This document shows, piece by piece, positions 33,610 to 43,063 of a stretch of DNA of 64,000 nt (its first letter is position 1; the number at the start of each line of letters is the position of its first letter). The notes below the pieces were generated by a model. The model was not told where the DNA came from, ran no database searches, and saw only the letters and a program-made list of their open reading frames with translations. This stretch comes from an uncultured Pseudomonadota bacterium (GTDB taxonomy: Bacteria > Pseudomonadota > Alphaproteobacteria > Rs-D84): the NCBI GenBank assembly GCA_947306185.1, contig CAMZFU010000002.1, positions 11,395-75,394 on the forward strand, given 5' to 3'. A program made the position numbers and the translations under genes.

Positions 33610-36131
33610 TCGCGTTCTTCGGCGCGTGCGAAATCATCCACACTTTTATATTTTGGATCACTTGTTCGCAGGTATCTGTATGGTGCGCCCCCCGCAGAAT
33701 ACATATTAAATAATTCTGTCACCTTATCGTATGCCGATTGCATCGCGGTTTTAGTATCTTCGATATCATATTCAATTATCTGTGTATGGTGCGCCTGTAA
33801 TTGTAAAAAACGCATTATTGGTTCCGGCACATTTGTTCTATACGTGGCAAATCCGCCATTTTTCAACATTAATGCCTCTAATGGTAATTGGGGCATATTA
33901 CCACTAATTACACGTGGACGTGATGGTGCGGCACCGGTTTTAATATCCAAAACCCCACCATTCCATATTCTATCGGCACGGGCACGAACATTACGTCCGG
34001 CAATATTTATACAACCATCTATTTCAACCGCCGCATTCGGGGTATTCGCCAACATTTCAACCGCAATTGGTGCAATCTCAACAAACCGCCGATGCCATAT
34101 TGCGAGAATCAGATTATTTTTACCCAACACCGCGCGCGCGCGCGAATCCATTTCGGCAACAAGATACTCCGCCGTTGCGTTGGTTGGCGCGTGTTCCAAA
34201 ACATCATGGACCAAATTTCCAAAATCACGTGCATCTACATCGGCCCAGTAATCTTTGATTGGTCGCAAGTGTAAAATATGTTGAACATAAAATGCGTATG
34301 GATTATGTATCAGCGTTTCTAATTCGGTAACATATACATCCGTCCAATCGGCGGGCGGTGTTGGGTCGTCATATACCAATGATTTTCCTGGAACAACATC
34401 ACGCGAACGAACCGATGACAATAGTCCACTTGCCGTATCTTTATCAACCACGCCACGGGCGGCAATAACACGCGATATAAATCGCGATTCTTGTGTTTGT
34501 ACGCCACCGGATACTTTACTGCGCAACCAATATACATCCGCACCACACGAAAGTGTCATAAAATCGAGTGCCATCAATGACACCTTGTGATTCGGTGACG
34601 GCATACCAATTTCTGCAGATATACGTCGCGGCAACCACGGGTTTTCATACCCCAATGATGGAAACATACCTTCATTTAATCCGGTTAGTATAACAACATC
34701 CGCGGTTTGCATACGCGATTCAATTGTCCCCAATACGGTAACCGGTGCCGCATCATTCATCGGCGAACGCACCCTTATCCCTGACAATGCGTCCGCAATA
34801 AATGCACGTGCATCCGCAATATTTACATGTATATTTTGCGCATTTAGACAATCTGATAGTTTTTTTACCGCACTCCAAATTTGTATTGAAACAGAATCGT
34901 CTATCAAAAATTTCGGTGACATTTGGGAATAAAATCTTTCGACAATTTCGGCAACAGCATTAAACAAATCGAAATTCATACCAGTATAAATATCTTCAAA
35001 TGCGGTACTGTCTGTTTCTATCCAATCATCAAAAAGATTTAAAACCGCCCTGCCCGCGGGGGTCAATGTTCCCGGGGTTCCCCCCGAAAAATCTGCCACA
35101 ATTTTGCGACGATTAAATTCGGTCATTAAACGCTGATTTCCCGCCGCATCGGGTGTAATAATTAAAACCGTTTTATTTTCTTTTACCGCACGCGCCGCGA
35201 TTTCCGCCGCAGTCGCAGCTTCTTCTGATTCACGGTTTGTTTCAATTAAATGACAAGTGTTAAGATTATATTCAGAATCATTTAGAAATTCATTTCCAAA
35301 CGCAATATTCATAAAATCTATATGTGACGGTCCAACATCTATTTCGCGCACATCAGATGGTGTTATACCAACATCAGACAAAAACATATATTCGGAATAA
35401 TATGGATTTGTATCTAATCTAAAATCTTCAACCCGGCCTGATATTTTTCCAGACAATATAATTCGACCATTTTGTAATTCTGCAATAACTGTCATAAGTT
35501 TTCTTGTAACCGGAACACTTGCGGTGGAACCACATACCACAACCAATGAATCATCAACCGGTAATTTTCTTACATAATCGCACCACGCGTATACGGCGGA
35601 ATTTCTGAACTTGGTTTCAGTATCGCGTCCATTGAATATTTCTTTATCAACCTGTGACAGCACCGACAGAATCTGCGATTTATCGCGGAAATGCGATGCA
35701 TAGCGATCATCAATCAACGAATTCCAATCTATATCAGATATATTCTTACCGCTGTTTTCAAGGTAATCTTGCATAGTTATTAATGTGCGTGCAACCGGTA
35801 TTGCAGATGACATATTTTTTATACTTGGCAATTTAGAAAGTATATATGCCATTGTAACAACACGTTCTTGGACGGAAACGGTCGATGCGTTTTCAATATC
35901 TTCGATATCTTCACCTTCAAGCCCAACCCCAAGTGGAACTATTTTTGGTAAAATGCATGCATGGCCGATTTTATCGACAATCATTTTTTCTATGGTGCGT
36001 GCGGCACGACGACTTGGCACAAAAATCAAAATCTTTGGTAAATCGATTTTTGATTCGCAAATAATATGCCAAAGTCCGTCCAGCATTCGTGCCGGATTAG
36101 AAACACAAAAAACATTATTATTTAATGCCAA
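33606..36131 (-). CDS. addB: AddB-type double-strand-break repair nuclease/helicase subunit (alphaproteobacterial type)
   Basis: 841 residues using a TTG start at 36129-36131 (no in-frame ATG is better placed), overlapping engB by 14 bp. An inactivated helicase-like N-terminal region is followed by TGLNEGMFPSLGYENPWLPR and DVYWLRSKVSGGVQTQESRF, typical of AddB, and a C-terminal PD-(D/E)xK nuclease with GVLDIKTGAAPSRP as its D-x-K core. It works with AddA to resect broken ends for RecA. AddA is not in the window. About 100-200 residues shorter than most relatives. Confidence 0.82.
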   Translation of the reverse strand: MALNNNVFCVSNPARMLDGLWHIICESKIDLPKILIFVPSRRAARTIEKMIVDKIGHACILPKIVPLGVGLEGEDIEDIENASTVSVQERVVTMAYILSKLPSIKNMSSAIPVARTLITMQDYLENSGKNISDIDWNSLIDDRYASHFRDKSQILSVLSQVDKEIFNGRDTETKFRNSAVYAWCDYVRKLPVDDSLVVVCGSTASVPVTRKLMTVIAELQNGRIILSGKISGRVEDFRLDTNPYYSEYMFLSDVGITPSDVREIDVGPSHIDFMNIAFGNEFLNDSEYNLNTCHLIETNRESEEAATAAEIAARAVKENKTVLIITPDAAGNQRLMTEFNRRKIVADFSGGTPGTLTPAGRAVLNLFDDWIETDSTAFEDIYTGMNFDLFNAVAEIVERFYSQMSPKFLIDDSVSIQIWSAVKKLSDCLNAQNIHVNIADARAFIADALSGIRVRSPMNDAAPVTVLGTIESRMQTADVVILTGLNEGMFPSLGYENPWLPRRISAEIGMPSPNHKVSLMALDFMTLSCGADVYWLRSKVSGGVQTQESRFISRVIAARGVVDKDTASGLLSSVRSRDVVPGKSLVYDDPTPPADWTDVYVTELETLIHNPYAFYVQHILHLRPIKDYWADVDARDFGNLVHDVLEHAPTNATAEYLVAEMDSRARAVLGKNNLILAIWHRRFVEIAPIAVEMLANTPNAAVEIDGCINIAGRNVRARADRIWNGGVLDIKTGAAPSRPRVISGNMPQLPLEALMLKNGGFATYRTNVPEPIMRFLQLQAHHTQIIEYDIEDTKTAMQSAYDKVTELFNMYSAGGAPYRYLRTSDPKYKSVDDFARAEERD

Positions 36132-36672
36132 TGATTGCCCTTATGGTATCAAGTCCATGTTTCTTTTCTGCGGATGTTTCCAAAACATCCGCAACCATTG
36201 CCGGGTGCACATCATAATCAATTTTAACCTGATTAACTTCACGAACGCGTTTATCTTTTTTGGTATATATAACCTGATAAGAAATACCGTTTGCATCACA
36301 AAAATGCATCAAATCCAAATCAGATGTTTTTGGTCCGATACGCGAATCGATTAATACAAACAATCTTTTAAGTTGCCGACGCGTTGTTATATATTCTTGA
36401 AAACGTATCATCCATTTTTCCGCATCAACCTTGGACACACGTGCATACCCATAACCCGGCAAATCAACAATAGAAATTCTATCGTCAATATTGAACATAT
36501 TTAACGTTTGTGTACGCCCCGGTGTATTTGATGTGCGTGCAACCGGCGCCCCAACAATCGCGTTTATAAGTGATGATTTACCAACATTACTGCGTCCTGC
36601 GAACGCGTATTCAGAAAACTGTGTTTCTGGTAAATCGCATACTTTATCAAAAGCGCCAACAAATTTTATCAT
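36118..36672 (-). CDS. engB: Ribosome biogenesis GTPase EngB/YsxC
   Basis: 184 residues. FAGRSNVGKSSLINAI (G1), PGRTQTLNMF, DLPGYGYARVS (G3) and YTKKDK (G4-like). Assists assembly of the 50S subunit. Starts inside the rsmI stop and ends inside addB, so rsmI-engB-addB is one operon. Confidence 0.95.
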   Translation of the reverse strand: MIKFVGAFDKVCDLPETQFSEYAFAGRSNVGKSSLINAIVGAPVARTSNTPGRTQTLNMFNIDDRISIVDLPGYGYARVSKVDAEKWMIRFQEYITTRRQLKRLFVLIDSRIGPKTSDLDLMHFCDANGISYQVIYTKKDKRVREVNQVKIDYDVHPAMVADVLETSAEKKHGLDTIRAIIGIK

Positions 36673-37466
36673 TACTTTTTGTCCCGTTTTAATAATCTGT
36701 TATATGCTTCTTTTTTTGATATCCCCGCACGCATTGCTAAATCTGCCGCCGCCCCCTTGGTTGATGACGCCGCAACATCATTCACAATTTCACTAATCTC
36801 ATCATCAGACATTTTATGTTCTGGCGCTGGCGCAACAACAATAACTATTTCCCCACGCACATCGTCCATATTAATCAAATCCGCCGGATATCCAATTATG
36901 GCCTGTTCATGTATTTTTGTTATTTCGCGAACAATAGCAATTTGCCGTTCGGGCATAACACGTGCAATCGCCGCGATTGTGTTTTTAACCCGATTCGGAC
37001 TTTCGTAATAAACTATGGTATGACGTATCTTGTTGTCATCCCGCAATTTCTTTTCATCAAAAAATCCACAAAATGTAAATCTATCTGTTGGGAAACCACT
37101 TAACACCAACCCAGATATAACCGCCGTCGGCCCCGGCACAACAAAAACCGGCACCCCAGCATCGCGCGCCGCACGAACAACACGAAAACCCGGATCACTT
37201 ATTCCCGGCATTCCCGCATCAGAAACAACCGCAATGGCCGCACCACCACGTACCCGTTCGACCAGTCCGCCAATAACATCACGTTCATTATGTTCATGAC
37301 AAGACACACGTGGCGTTTTTATATCAAAATGCGACGCGATTTTACCAAACACGCGCGTATCTTCGGCGGCAACCAAATCAACACCTTTCAGTACCTCTAT
37401 CGCACGTGGCGACATATCCGATAAATTTCCAATTGGTGTGCCAACAATGTAAAAGCCCGTTTGCAT
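36672..37466 (-). CDS. rsmI: 16S rRNA (cytidine-1402-2'-O)-methyltransferase RsmI
   Basis: 264 residues. SAM-binding TIGNLSDMSPRAIEVL, AAEDTR, HEHNE, VSDAGMPGISDPGFRVV and PGPTAVISGLVLSGFPTDRF are signature blocks. It methylates C1402 in the decoding centre. Divergent from the lppC-like gene with under 40 bp between, an arrangement common in proteobacteria. Confidence 0.96.
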   Translation of the reverse strand: MQTGFYIVGTPIGNLSDMSPRAIEVLKGVDLVAAEDTRVFGKIASHFDIKTPRVSCHEHNERDVIGGLVERVRGGAAIAVVSDAGMPGISDPGFRVVRAARDAGVPVFVVPGPTAVISGLVLSGFPTDRFTFCGFFDEKKLRDDNKIRHTIVYYESPNRVKNTIAAIARVMPERQIAIVREITKIHEQAIIGYPADLINMDDVRGEIVIVVAPAPEHKMSDDEISEIVNDVAASSTKGAAADLAMRAGISKKEAYNRLLKRDKK

Positions 37467-37502
37467 TTATCAATCCTTTATAGTAAAATAATACAGAATA
37501 AA

Positions 37503-39110
37503 ATGGATTTTTCAATGCATATTATAACAAGATTACTTGGTTTTATGGTTTTGTTGGCCACACTTGCGGGGTGCGGTGGTGGCAACAGTCATTGGTATTC
37601 CGAGACCGATAATGAGCCCGTCGGAATGCCCGCCGAATTACAATACGGCACATTTAGTGCGGGACTATACGGCACATCTGACACACATACTATCGCGGTA
37701 TTATTACCAACCAGTGGTCCCAAGGCCACAATTGGTAAAACAATATTACCCGCGATAGAGGCGGCATATATGCAATTTGCCCCATCAGAACTACAAATGA
37801 GTTTTTATGATACCGGTACCGAAGACGTGTCCCAGGTTATTCAGACGGCGGTTGCATCAAATCCAGAAGTTATAATTGGACCTGTTTTTGCCGAAAATGC
37901 ACGTATTTTACGTGAAGTAAAACCATCTGATATTCCAGCGCTTTCATTCACATCGGATACATCCGCGGTTGGGAACGGTGTATTTAGTATGGCGGTCATT
38001 CCATCTAATACTATTGAGGCCACCCTGCAGGAAATGAATTCAATGGGCGCAAAAAGTTTCATTATATTGGCACCAAATAATGCATCGGGACGTGTAATGG
38101 CCGGCACTGCACAATACATCAGTGACGTGTACAATATAAATAATGTTGGTATATTCTATTATAATGAACGTAATACCGATTCTATCAAGAACGCCGCAAT
38201 GGAAGCGACCATGTACACGGCAAGGAACTCCGCAAATACACGCGCCAAGGAAATATTATCTGCGATACTAAATCATGAAAACCTGTCCCCGGTGGAAAAG
38301 TCATCTTTGATACGACAACTTGAACGTATAAACCGCACAGATACGCTGGGGAATTTGCCATACGATTCGGTGTTATTCTTGGGTAATTCAGATGATTCTA
38401 AATCATTGGCATCGTTCTTGCGATATTACGGACTTGGGGTACGTGACGCACAATTCTATGGAACCCCAATGTGGGAAGAAGGCAATATCGCATCAGACCT
38501 GACCATGACAGGATCTGTTTTTGCAACATTACCTGAAATACCATCTAACTTTTCAACCGTATATGAATCTGCGGCAACGGTGAATCCATCACGTATGGCG
38601 GCAATTGGGTATGATGCCACAATACTTGCAATCGGCGCCGTATATTCACAAAACGGTGTGGCCCCATATCTGATGAATGCCGGGGGATATATCGGTGCAA
38701 ATGGATTGTTTAGATTGCGTCCAAATGGATTAAATGAACGTGCAATGCAAATTGTCCGATTAAACGGTGATGGCACAACAACGGTTGCCAAAACACCTGT
38801 ATCTGCATTTACCATACCGATTTACAAAACAAATATTGTGAACTTATCACCGGCCAGTGAAATGTCATTAGTAACGTCGGGTGTAAATCCAATGGATTAT
38901 ATAAATATTCCGGAACGTTTCCGTGGTAAATATCGTGCGAAAACATATACCCCGACAAAAACAACGACCAATTCAACACCTGCGTTTGAAACGGTAACCA
39001 TTTTACCCAAGAATGAAGATGACTTTTCTATTACCGCAGAAAACTATAAACCCGTGCCACTTGAAAGTGTAAGTCGTACGTACATAGATTCTGTTGAGGT
39101 TTCAGAATAA
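37503..39110 (+). CDS. LppC/LpoA-family penicillin-binding-protein activator lipoprotein
   Basis: 535 residues from ATG 37503; an ATG four codons later is equally possible, and neither has a clear ribosome site. Lipoprotein signal with lipobox LATLAGC. The mature part is a type-1 periplasmic-binding fold: TIAVLLPTSGPKATIGKTI, then VIIGPVFAENARIL, YDSVLFLGNSDDSKSLASFL and GYDATILAIGAVY. LppC proteins sit next to rsmI in many proteobacteria. In gammaproteobacteria the homologue LpoA activates PBP1a; the same role in alphaproteobacteria is inferred. Confidence 0.87.
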   Translation: MDFSMHIITRLLGFMVLLATLAGCGGGNSHWYSETDNEPVGMPAELQYGTFSAGLYGTSDTHTIAVLLPTSGPKATIGKTILPAIEAAYMQFAPSELQMSFYDTGTEDVSQVIQTAVASNPEVIIGPVFAENARILREVKPSDIPALSFTSDTSAVGNGVFSMAVIPSNTIEATLQEMNSMGAKSFIILAPNNASGRVMAGTAQYISDVYNINNVGIFYYNERNTDSIKNAAMEATMYTARNSANTRAKEILSAILNHENLSPVEKSSLIRQLERINRTDTLGNLPYDSVLFLGNSDDSKSLASFLRYYGLGVRDAQFYGTPMWEEGNIASDLTMTGSVFATLPEIPSNFSTVYESAATVNPSRMAAIGYDATILAIGAVYSQNGVAPYLMNAGGYIGANGLFRLRPNGLNERAMQIVRLNGDGTTTVAKTPVSAFTIPIYKTNIVNLSPASEMSLVTSGVNPMDYINIPERFRGKYRAKTYTPTKTTTNSTPAFETVTILPKNEDDFSITAENYKPVPLESVSRTYIDSVEVSE

Positions 39111-39121
39111 TGGGGGAATAC

Positions 39122-39388
39122 ATGGTAAAAAAGAAAAAAAGTTACAAGATTTTAATCGTATGCGTTGCGACCGCTGTTATAGCAGCGCTTGTGACATGGT
39201 ATGCCACGCGCAGATATTATATAAACTTGTATGAATCAGATTATGAAACGACCATGGCATGCAAAGACAATGCAAGCCCAGATATAAACGGTTGCTGTCC
39301 AGGGGAAGAATTAAAAGATATGGGCGAACAAGGATTTAATTGTTGTCCATTGGATGGTGGCGATTGTTTCCCACCAATTATGAAATAA
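39122..39388 (+). CDS. Small membrane-anchored Cys-rich protein
   Basis: 88 residues from the ATG at 39122, preceded by GGGGGAATAC; an ATG at 39110 overlapping the previous stop is possible. One N-terminal membrane span (ILIVCVATAVIAALVTWYAT) is followed by a short periplasmic domain with seven Cys, mostly in pairs (GCCPGEE, NCCPLDGGDC). It is coupled to the lppC-like gene, hinting at an envelope role. Family not recognised. Confidence 0.65.
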   Translation: MVKKKKSYKILIVCVATAVIAALVTWYATRRYYINLYESDYETTMACKDNASPDINGCCPGEELKDMGEQGFNCCPLDGGDCFPPIMK

Positions 39389-39392
39389 ATTG

Positions 39393-40763
39393 TTAATCTA
39401 AACTGTGCAAACTGACCTGGTCTTGATCAACAATAACAATTTGTTTTGATTCGATACCCATAATATGCGCAACCGCGAATGCATCGCGCTGTGCGAACAA
39501 ATCCGGCATATACACTGGTGCGACCCCACGCAAAACACATAATTGATTTGCGATTAATTTATCATCGCATACGGCAATAATTGGTACATCTGGACGACGA
39601 CATGCAATTTCCGTGGTTGAAATAGTATCACGCGCAAAAACAACTATCGCCCCCGCATGATTTAGAAACGCCATCGAAGAAACCGAACGCGACCAATCAT
39701 TTTCCGGTGCATTTTCCGATCTTACCCAATCATTTGGATTCGCCATCGCATCCGCATCAGAATAAGACAAAATCTTACCCATTGTTTCAATAACATTTAC
39801 CGGATTAGAACCGATTGTTGTTTCTTCAGATGTCATTGTTGAATCAACACGCAAATATGCCGCATTGGCGACATCACTTATTTCTGCACGCGTTGGAAAT
39901 TCATTTTCAACCATTGACCCCAACATTTGCGTTGCCATAATTACCGGCCGATTTAGACGCCGACATTCACGAATGATATGACGTGATATTGCGGGCACCT
40001 GTTCATACGGTAATTCAACCGCCAAATCGCCACGCGCAATCATAATTCCATCGGCAATAGATGCAATATCTGCGATTTTTTCAACGGCCATTTTGCGTTC
40101 AATTTTTGCCATAATTTTAATCGGCCGTGATGTACGCGCGGTTATAAAATCACGAACTTCGGCAATATCTTCGGGGCGTTGCACAAAAGAAACCGCCACC
40201 CAATCAGGATCTTTGGTTATCGCATATTCCAAATCTGCCCTATCCTTTTCGGTCAGCACGGATGTTTTTACATCTGTATCCGGCAAATTGAATCCGCGGC
40301 GCGACCAAATTTCTGTTCCACGAATCACCTTGGTACGAATCGCATTAGGCGTAACATCGGTAACCTGCATTTCGATTTTGCCATCGTTTAATAATATCCG
40401 GTCCCCCACCCCAAGTGATTGTATTACATCCATATCCGGTAATTGAACACGATTCGCATTTCCAGGTGTTTCATCGGTATCAAATGTAAATGTTTGCCCT
40501 GGTCTAATTTGATATTTTTCTTCGGTTGCAAAATTACCAATACGATGTTTGGGGCCCTGTAAATCAATCATAACCCCAACCGGCATATTCAATTCATCAG
40601 ATATTTTTCTAATCAAATCGATTTTATGTCCCTGGGTATCACCTGTATCATGACTAAAATTTATACGACAAACATTAACCCCGGTTGAAATCATCTGTTT
40701 CAACACGCGTTCTGTTTCACAACTTGGGCCCACAGACGCGGTAATCTTGGTGAATCTTGCCAT
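39393..40763 (-). CDS. pyk: Pyruvate kinase
   Basis: 456 residues. ICRINFSHD with the substrate Arg, MIDLQGPKHRIG, the metal/PEP site IKIMAKIERKMAVEKI and GIMIARGDLAVELPYE, and IMATQMLGSMVENEFPTRAE are all canonical (usual MATQMLESM has Gly for Glu here). Converts PEP and ADP to pyruvate and ATP, the last step of glycolysis. The C-terminal allosteric domain is present. Single gene. Confidence 0.95.
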   Translation of the reverse strand: MARFTKITASVGPSCETERVLKQMISTGVNVCRINFSHDTGDTQGHKIDLIRKISDELNMPVGVMIDLQGPKHRIGNFATEEKYQIRPGQTFTFDTDETPGNANRVQLPDMDVIQSLGVGDRILLNDGKIEMQVTDVTPNAIRTKVIRGTEIWSRRGFNLPDTDVKTSVLTEKDRADLEYAITKDPDWVAVSFVQRPEDIAEVRDFITARTSRPIKIMAKIERKMAVEKIADIASIADGIMIARGDLAVELPYEQVPAISRHIIRECRRLNRPVIMATQMLGSMVENEFPTRAEISDVANAAYLRVDSTMTSEETTIGSNPVNVIETMGKILSYSDADAMANPNDWVRSENAPENDWSRSVSSMAFLNHAGAIVVFARDTISTTEIACRRPDVPIIAVCDDKLIANQLCVLRGVAPVYMPDLFAQRDAFAVAHIMGIESKQIVIVDQDQVSLHSLD

Positions 40764-40847
40764 TTTTACAATCTCTCGTGTTTTTGTTGATTTTTATGTT
40801 TTATGGTATATCATAAAAAGCGGAACTTAACAAGGGGAAAACATAAT

Positions 40848-41096
40848 ATGAAAAACGCAAATCATGGCAGTTTTGACAACCAACAATTACTTAGCATAAT
40901 TGAACGTATTGAAAAGTTAAACGAGGATACCGCCGCTATTGCTGCTGATATCAAAGAAATATACAGCGAAGCAAAATCCGCAGGGTATGACCCAAAATAT
41001 ATTCGGCAAATGATACGTCTGCGTAAAATGGATCCAGATGAATTGGACGAAACAGACGAATTGACACAAATGTACCGTACCGCACTTGGTTTATAA
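40848..41096 (+). CDS. GapR-like nucleoid protein (DUF2312)
   Basis: 82 residues from the ATG at 40848 (AAGGGGAAAACATA upstream). The coiled-coil helix IIERIEKLNEDTAAIAADIK followed by EIYSEAKSAGYDPKYIRQMI and RLRKMDPDELDE is the DUF2312 signature. In Caulobacter GapR clamps overtwisted DNA ahead of replication and transcription. The family is a hallmark of alphaproteobacteria, which supports the taxonomic reading. Confidence 0.93.
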   Translation: MKNANHGSFDNQQLLSIIERIEKLNEDTAAIAADIKEIYSEAKSAGYDPKYIRQMIRLRKMDPDELDETDELTQMYRTALGL

Positions 41097-41099
41097 GGT

Positions 41100-41414
41100 A
41101 TGAAGAGATTCACCAAAAACGTTGAAAATTTTACATGCGCCCATTGTGGCGCATCAGTAATTGGCGATGGATATACCAACCATTGCCCTAAATGTTTGTG
41201 GTCACGTCATGTTGATGAAAATCCGGGGGACCGTGCATCAACATGTGGTGGCATGATGGCGCCAATTTCCGCAACCCCATCCAGTGATGGTTATATAATT
41301 ACACATAAATGTGAAAAGTGTGGAAAAACGATTCGTCAACACGCATCTGAAAAAGATGATATTGATACAATTATTTCAATATCATCAAATCCAGATTTTA
41401 TTTTCGGTAAATAA
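41100..41414 (+). CDS. RNHCP-domain zinc-ribbon protein
   Basis: 104 residues. FTCAHCGASV, NHCPKCLWSRHVDENPGDR and the later HKCEKCGKTIR give three Cys pairs; the RNHCP domain is named for the related 'RNHCP' residue string and this gene fits its length and spacing. Likely a zinc-binding nucleic-acid protein; function unknown. Starts 3 bp after gapR and ends directly against the pyrG stop. Confidence 0.8.
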   Translation: MKRFTKNVENFTCAHCGASVIGDGYTNHCPKCLWSRHVDENPGDRASTCGGMMAPISATPSSDGYIITHKCEKCGKTIRQHASEKDDIDTIISISSNPDFIFGK

Positions 41415-42983
41415 TTACTTTTCCTTTGCCGCGGCAACGAACGCATTAAACATCGGATGCCCGGTAAATGGGTTGCTTTGGAATTCTGGGTGGAATTGAC
41501 CGGCAATAAAGAATTTATGTGACGGTATTTCAACCATTTCCGGCAATTTTCCATCTGGCGATATTCCGGATATTATCATTCCATTTTTCTCCAACACATC
41601 TTTATATTCGATGTTCAATTCATAGCGGTGACGATGACGTTCCGAAATATTATTCGACCCATAGATTTTTTCCGCCAAAGTTCCCGGTTTTATCACGCAT
41701 GGATATGCACCCAATCGTAAAGTGCCACCCATATTTTCTTGGTCACAATCACGCATAATATCTATAACCGGGGTACAATTTTTAGAAAACTCGGTTGAAT
41801 TGGCTTCTTTGTCACCAACAACATTACGCATAAAATCTATGACCGCAACCTGCATTCCCAAACATATTCCCATATATGGAATATTGTTTTCACGGGCATA
41901 TGTTGCCGCCGCGATTTTTCCATCAACACCACGCACACCAAAACCACCCGGCACCAAGATACCATCAACATCGCTGCAATCTTCGGGGGTGAATTTTTCA
42001 GCATCGATTTTCTTAATCTTTAAACGTACATTGTTTTGAATACTTGCGTGGAACAGTGCCTCGTTCAAAGACTTATATGCATCAGAGACATCGAAATATT
42101 TTCCAACGACACCGATTGTACAAACCGGTAAATCCGCGTTCAGGTGTTGTTCTATCTTTTTTATTTTGGACATATCGCCGGCGGCTTCGGGCAACCCGAA
42201 ATGCGCGGCCATAATATTAAATACATCTTGGGAATCATATACCAATGGGACCTTGTAAATATTATCTACATCCAAACTGGTGATAACATTTTTTGCCGGC
42301 AAATTACAGAACATACCTATTTTTACCTTTTCATCAGGCAACAACATACGTGGCGAACGCACAAACAAAATATCCGCCTGTATACCGTTTTCCAATAATC
42401 GGCGAACAGACATCTGGGTCGGCTTTGTTTTTAATTCACCACTTTGCTCCAAATATGGCGCCAATGTTAAATGTGCAAACATAACGTTTCGGCGCCCTAC
42501 TTCGTTGGCAAATTGACGCGCAGATTCCAAAAACACTTTGCCTTCTATATCGCCAACGGTTCCACCTATTTCACAAATAACGAAATCAGTATTTGTTGGT
42601 ACCGCGATATGTTCCTTAATCTTATTGGTGACATGCGGAATCATCTGAACCGTTGCACCCAAATAATCGCCACGGCGTTCGGCATTTAAAACCTCCCAAT
42701 AAATGCGCCCCCCGGATACCGAATCATTTTTGGTCAGTTTGATTCCCAAAAATCTTTCATAATACCCCAAATCCAGGTCCGTTTCGAACCCATCATCGGT
42801 AACATAAACTTCACCATGCTGTAATGGTGACATTGTCCCAGGATCCACATTCAAATATGGATCAAATTTACGAACATGAACACTATAACCACGGGATTGA
42901 AGAAGGGCGCCCAACGATGCCGCCGAAACGCCCTTGCCTAAACTTGAAACAACCCCACCTGTAACAAAGATGTATTTTGACAT
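41415..42983 (-). CDS. pyrG: CTP synthase
   Basis: 522 residues. N-terminal synthetase (YIFVTGGVVSSLGKG P-loop, FDPYLNVDPGTMSP) and C-terminal glutamine amidotransferase (YMGICLGMQVA nucleophile Cys, FHPEFQSNPF His-Glu). Makes CTP from UTP, ATP and glutamine. The ATG follows AGGAGAAAAACTT. Slightly short through small loop deletions. Confidence 0.97.
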   Translation of the reverse strand: MSKYIFVTGGVVSSLGKGVSAASLGALLQSRGYSVHVRKFDPYLNVDPGTMSPLQHGEVYVTDDGFETDLDLGYYERFLGIKLTKNDSVSGGRIYWEVLNAERRGDYLGATVQMIPHVTNKIKEHIAVPTNTDFVICEIGGTVGDIEGKVFLESARQFANEVGRRNVMFAHLTLAPYLEQSGELKTKPTQMSVRRLLENGIQADILFVRSPRMLLPDEKVKIGMFCNLPAKNVITSLDVDNIYKVPLVYDSQDVFNIMAAHFGLPEAAGDMSKIKKIEQHLNADLPVCTIGVVGKYFDVSDAYKSLNEALFHASIQNNVRLKIKKIDAEKFTPEDCSDVDGILVPGGFGVRGVDGKIAAATYARENNIPYMGICLGMQVAVIDFMRNVVGDKEANSTEFSKNCTPVIDIMRDCDQENMGGTLRLGAYPCVIKPGTLAEKIYGSNNISERHRHRYELNIEYKDVLEKNGMIISGISPDGKLPEMVEIPSHKFFIAGQFHPEFQSNPFTGHPMFNAFVAAAKEK

Positions 42984-43026
42984 AAGTTTTTCTCCTTATG
43001 TGTTGATATATTACAAAAAATCTTGA

Positions 43027-43056
43027 TTGCGAATCAACAAAATAAAATACTATAAT
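43027..43056 (+). promoter_or_regulatory. Promoter of comEC giving a nearly leaderless message
   Basis: TTGCGA, 18-bp spacer, TATAAT at 43051-43056, with the ATG only 7 bp after the -10 box. Confidence 0.6.
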
Positions 43057-43063
43057 CAAAGCA

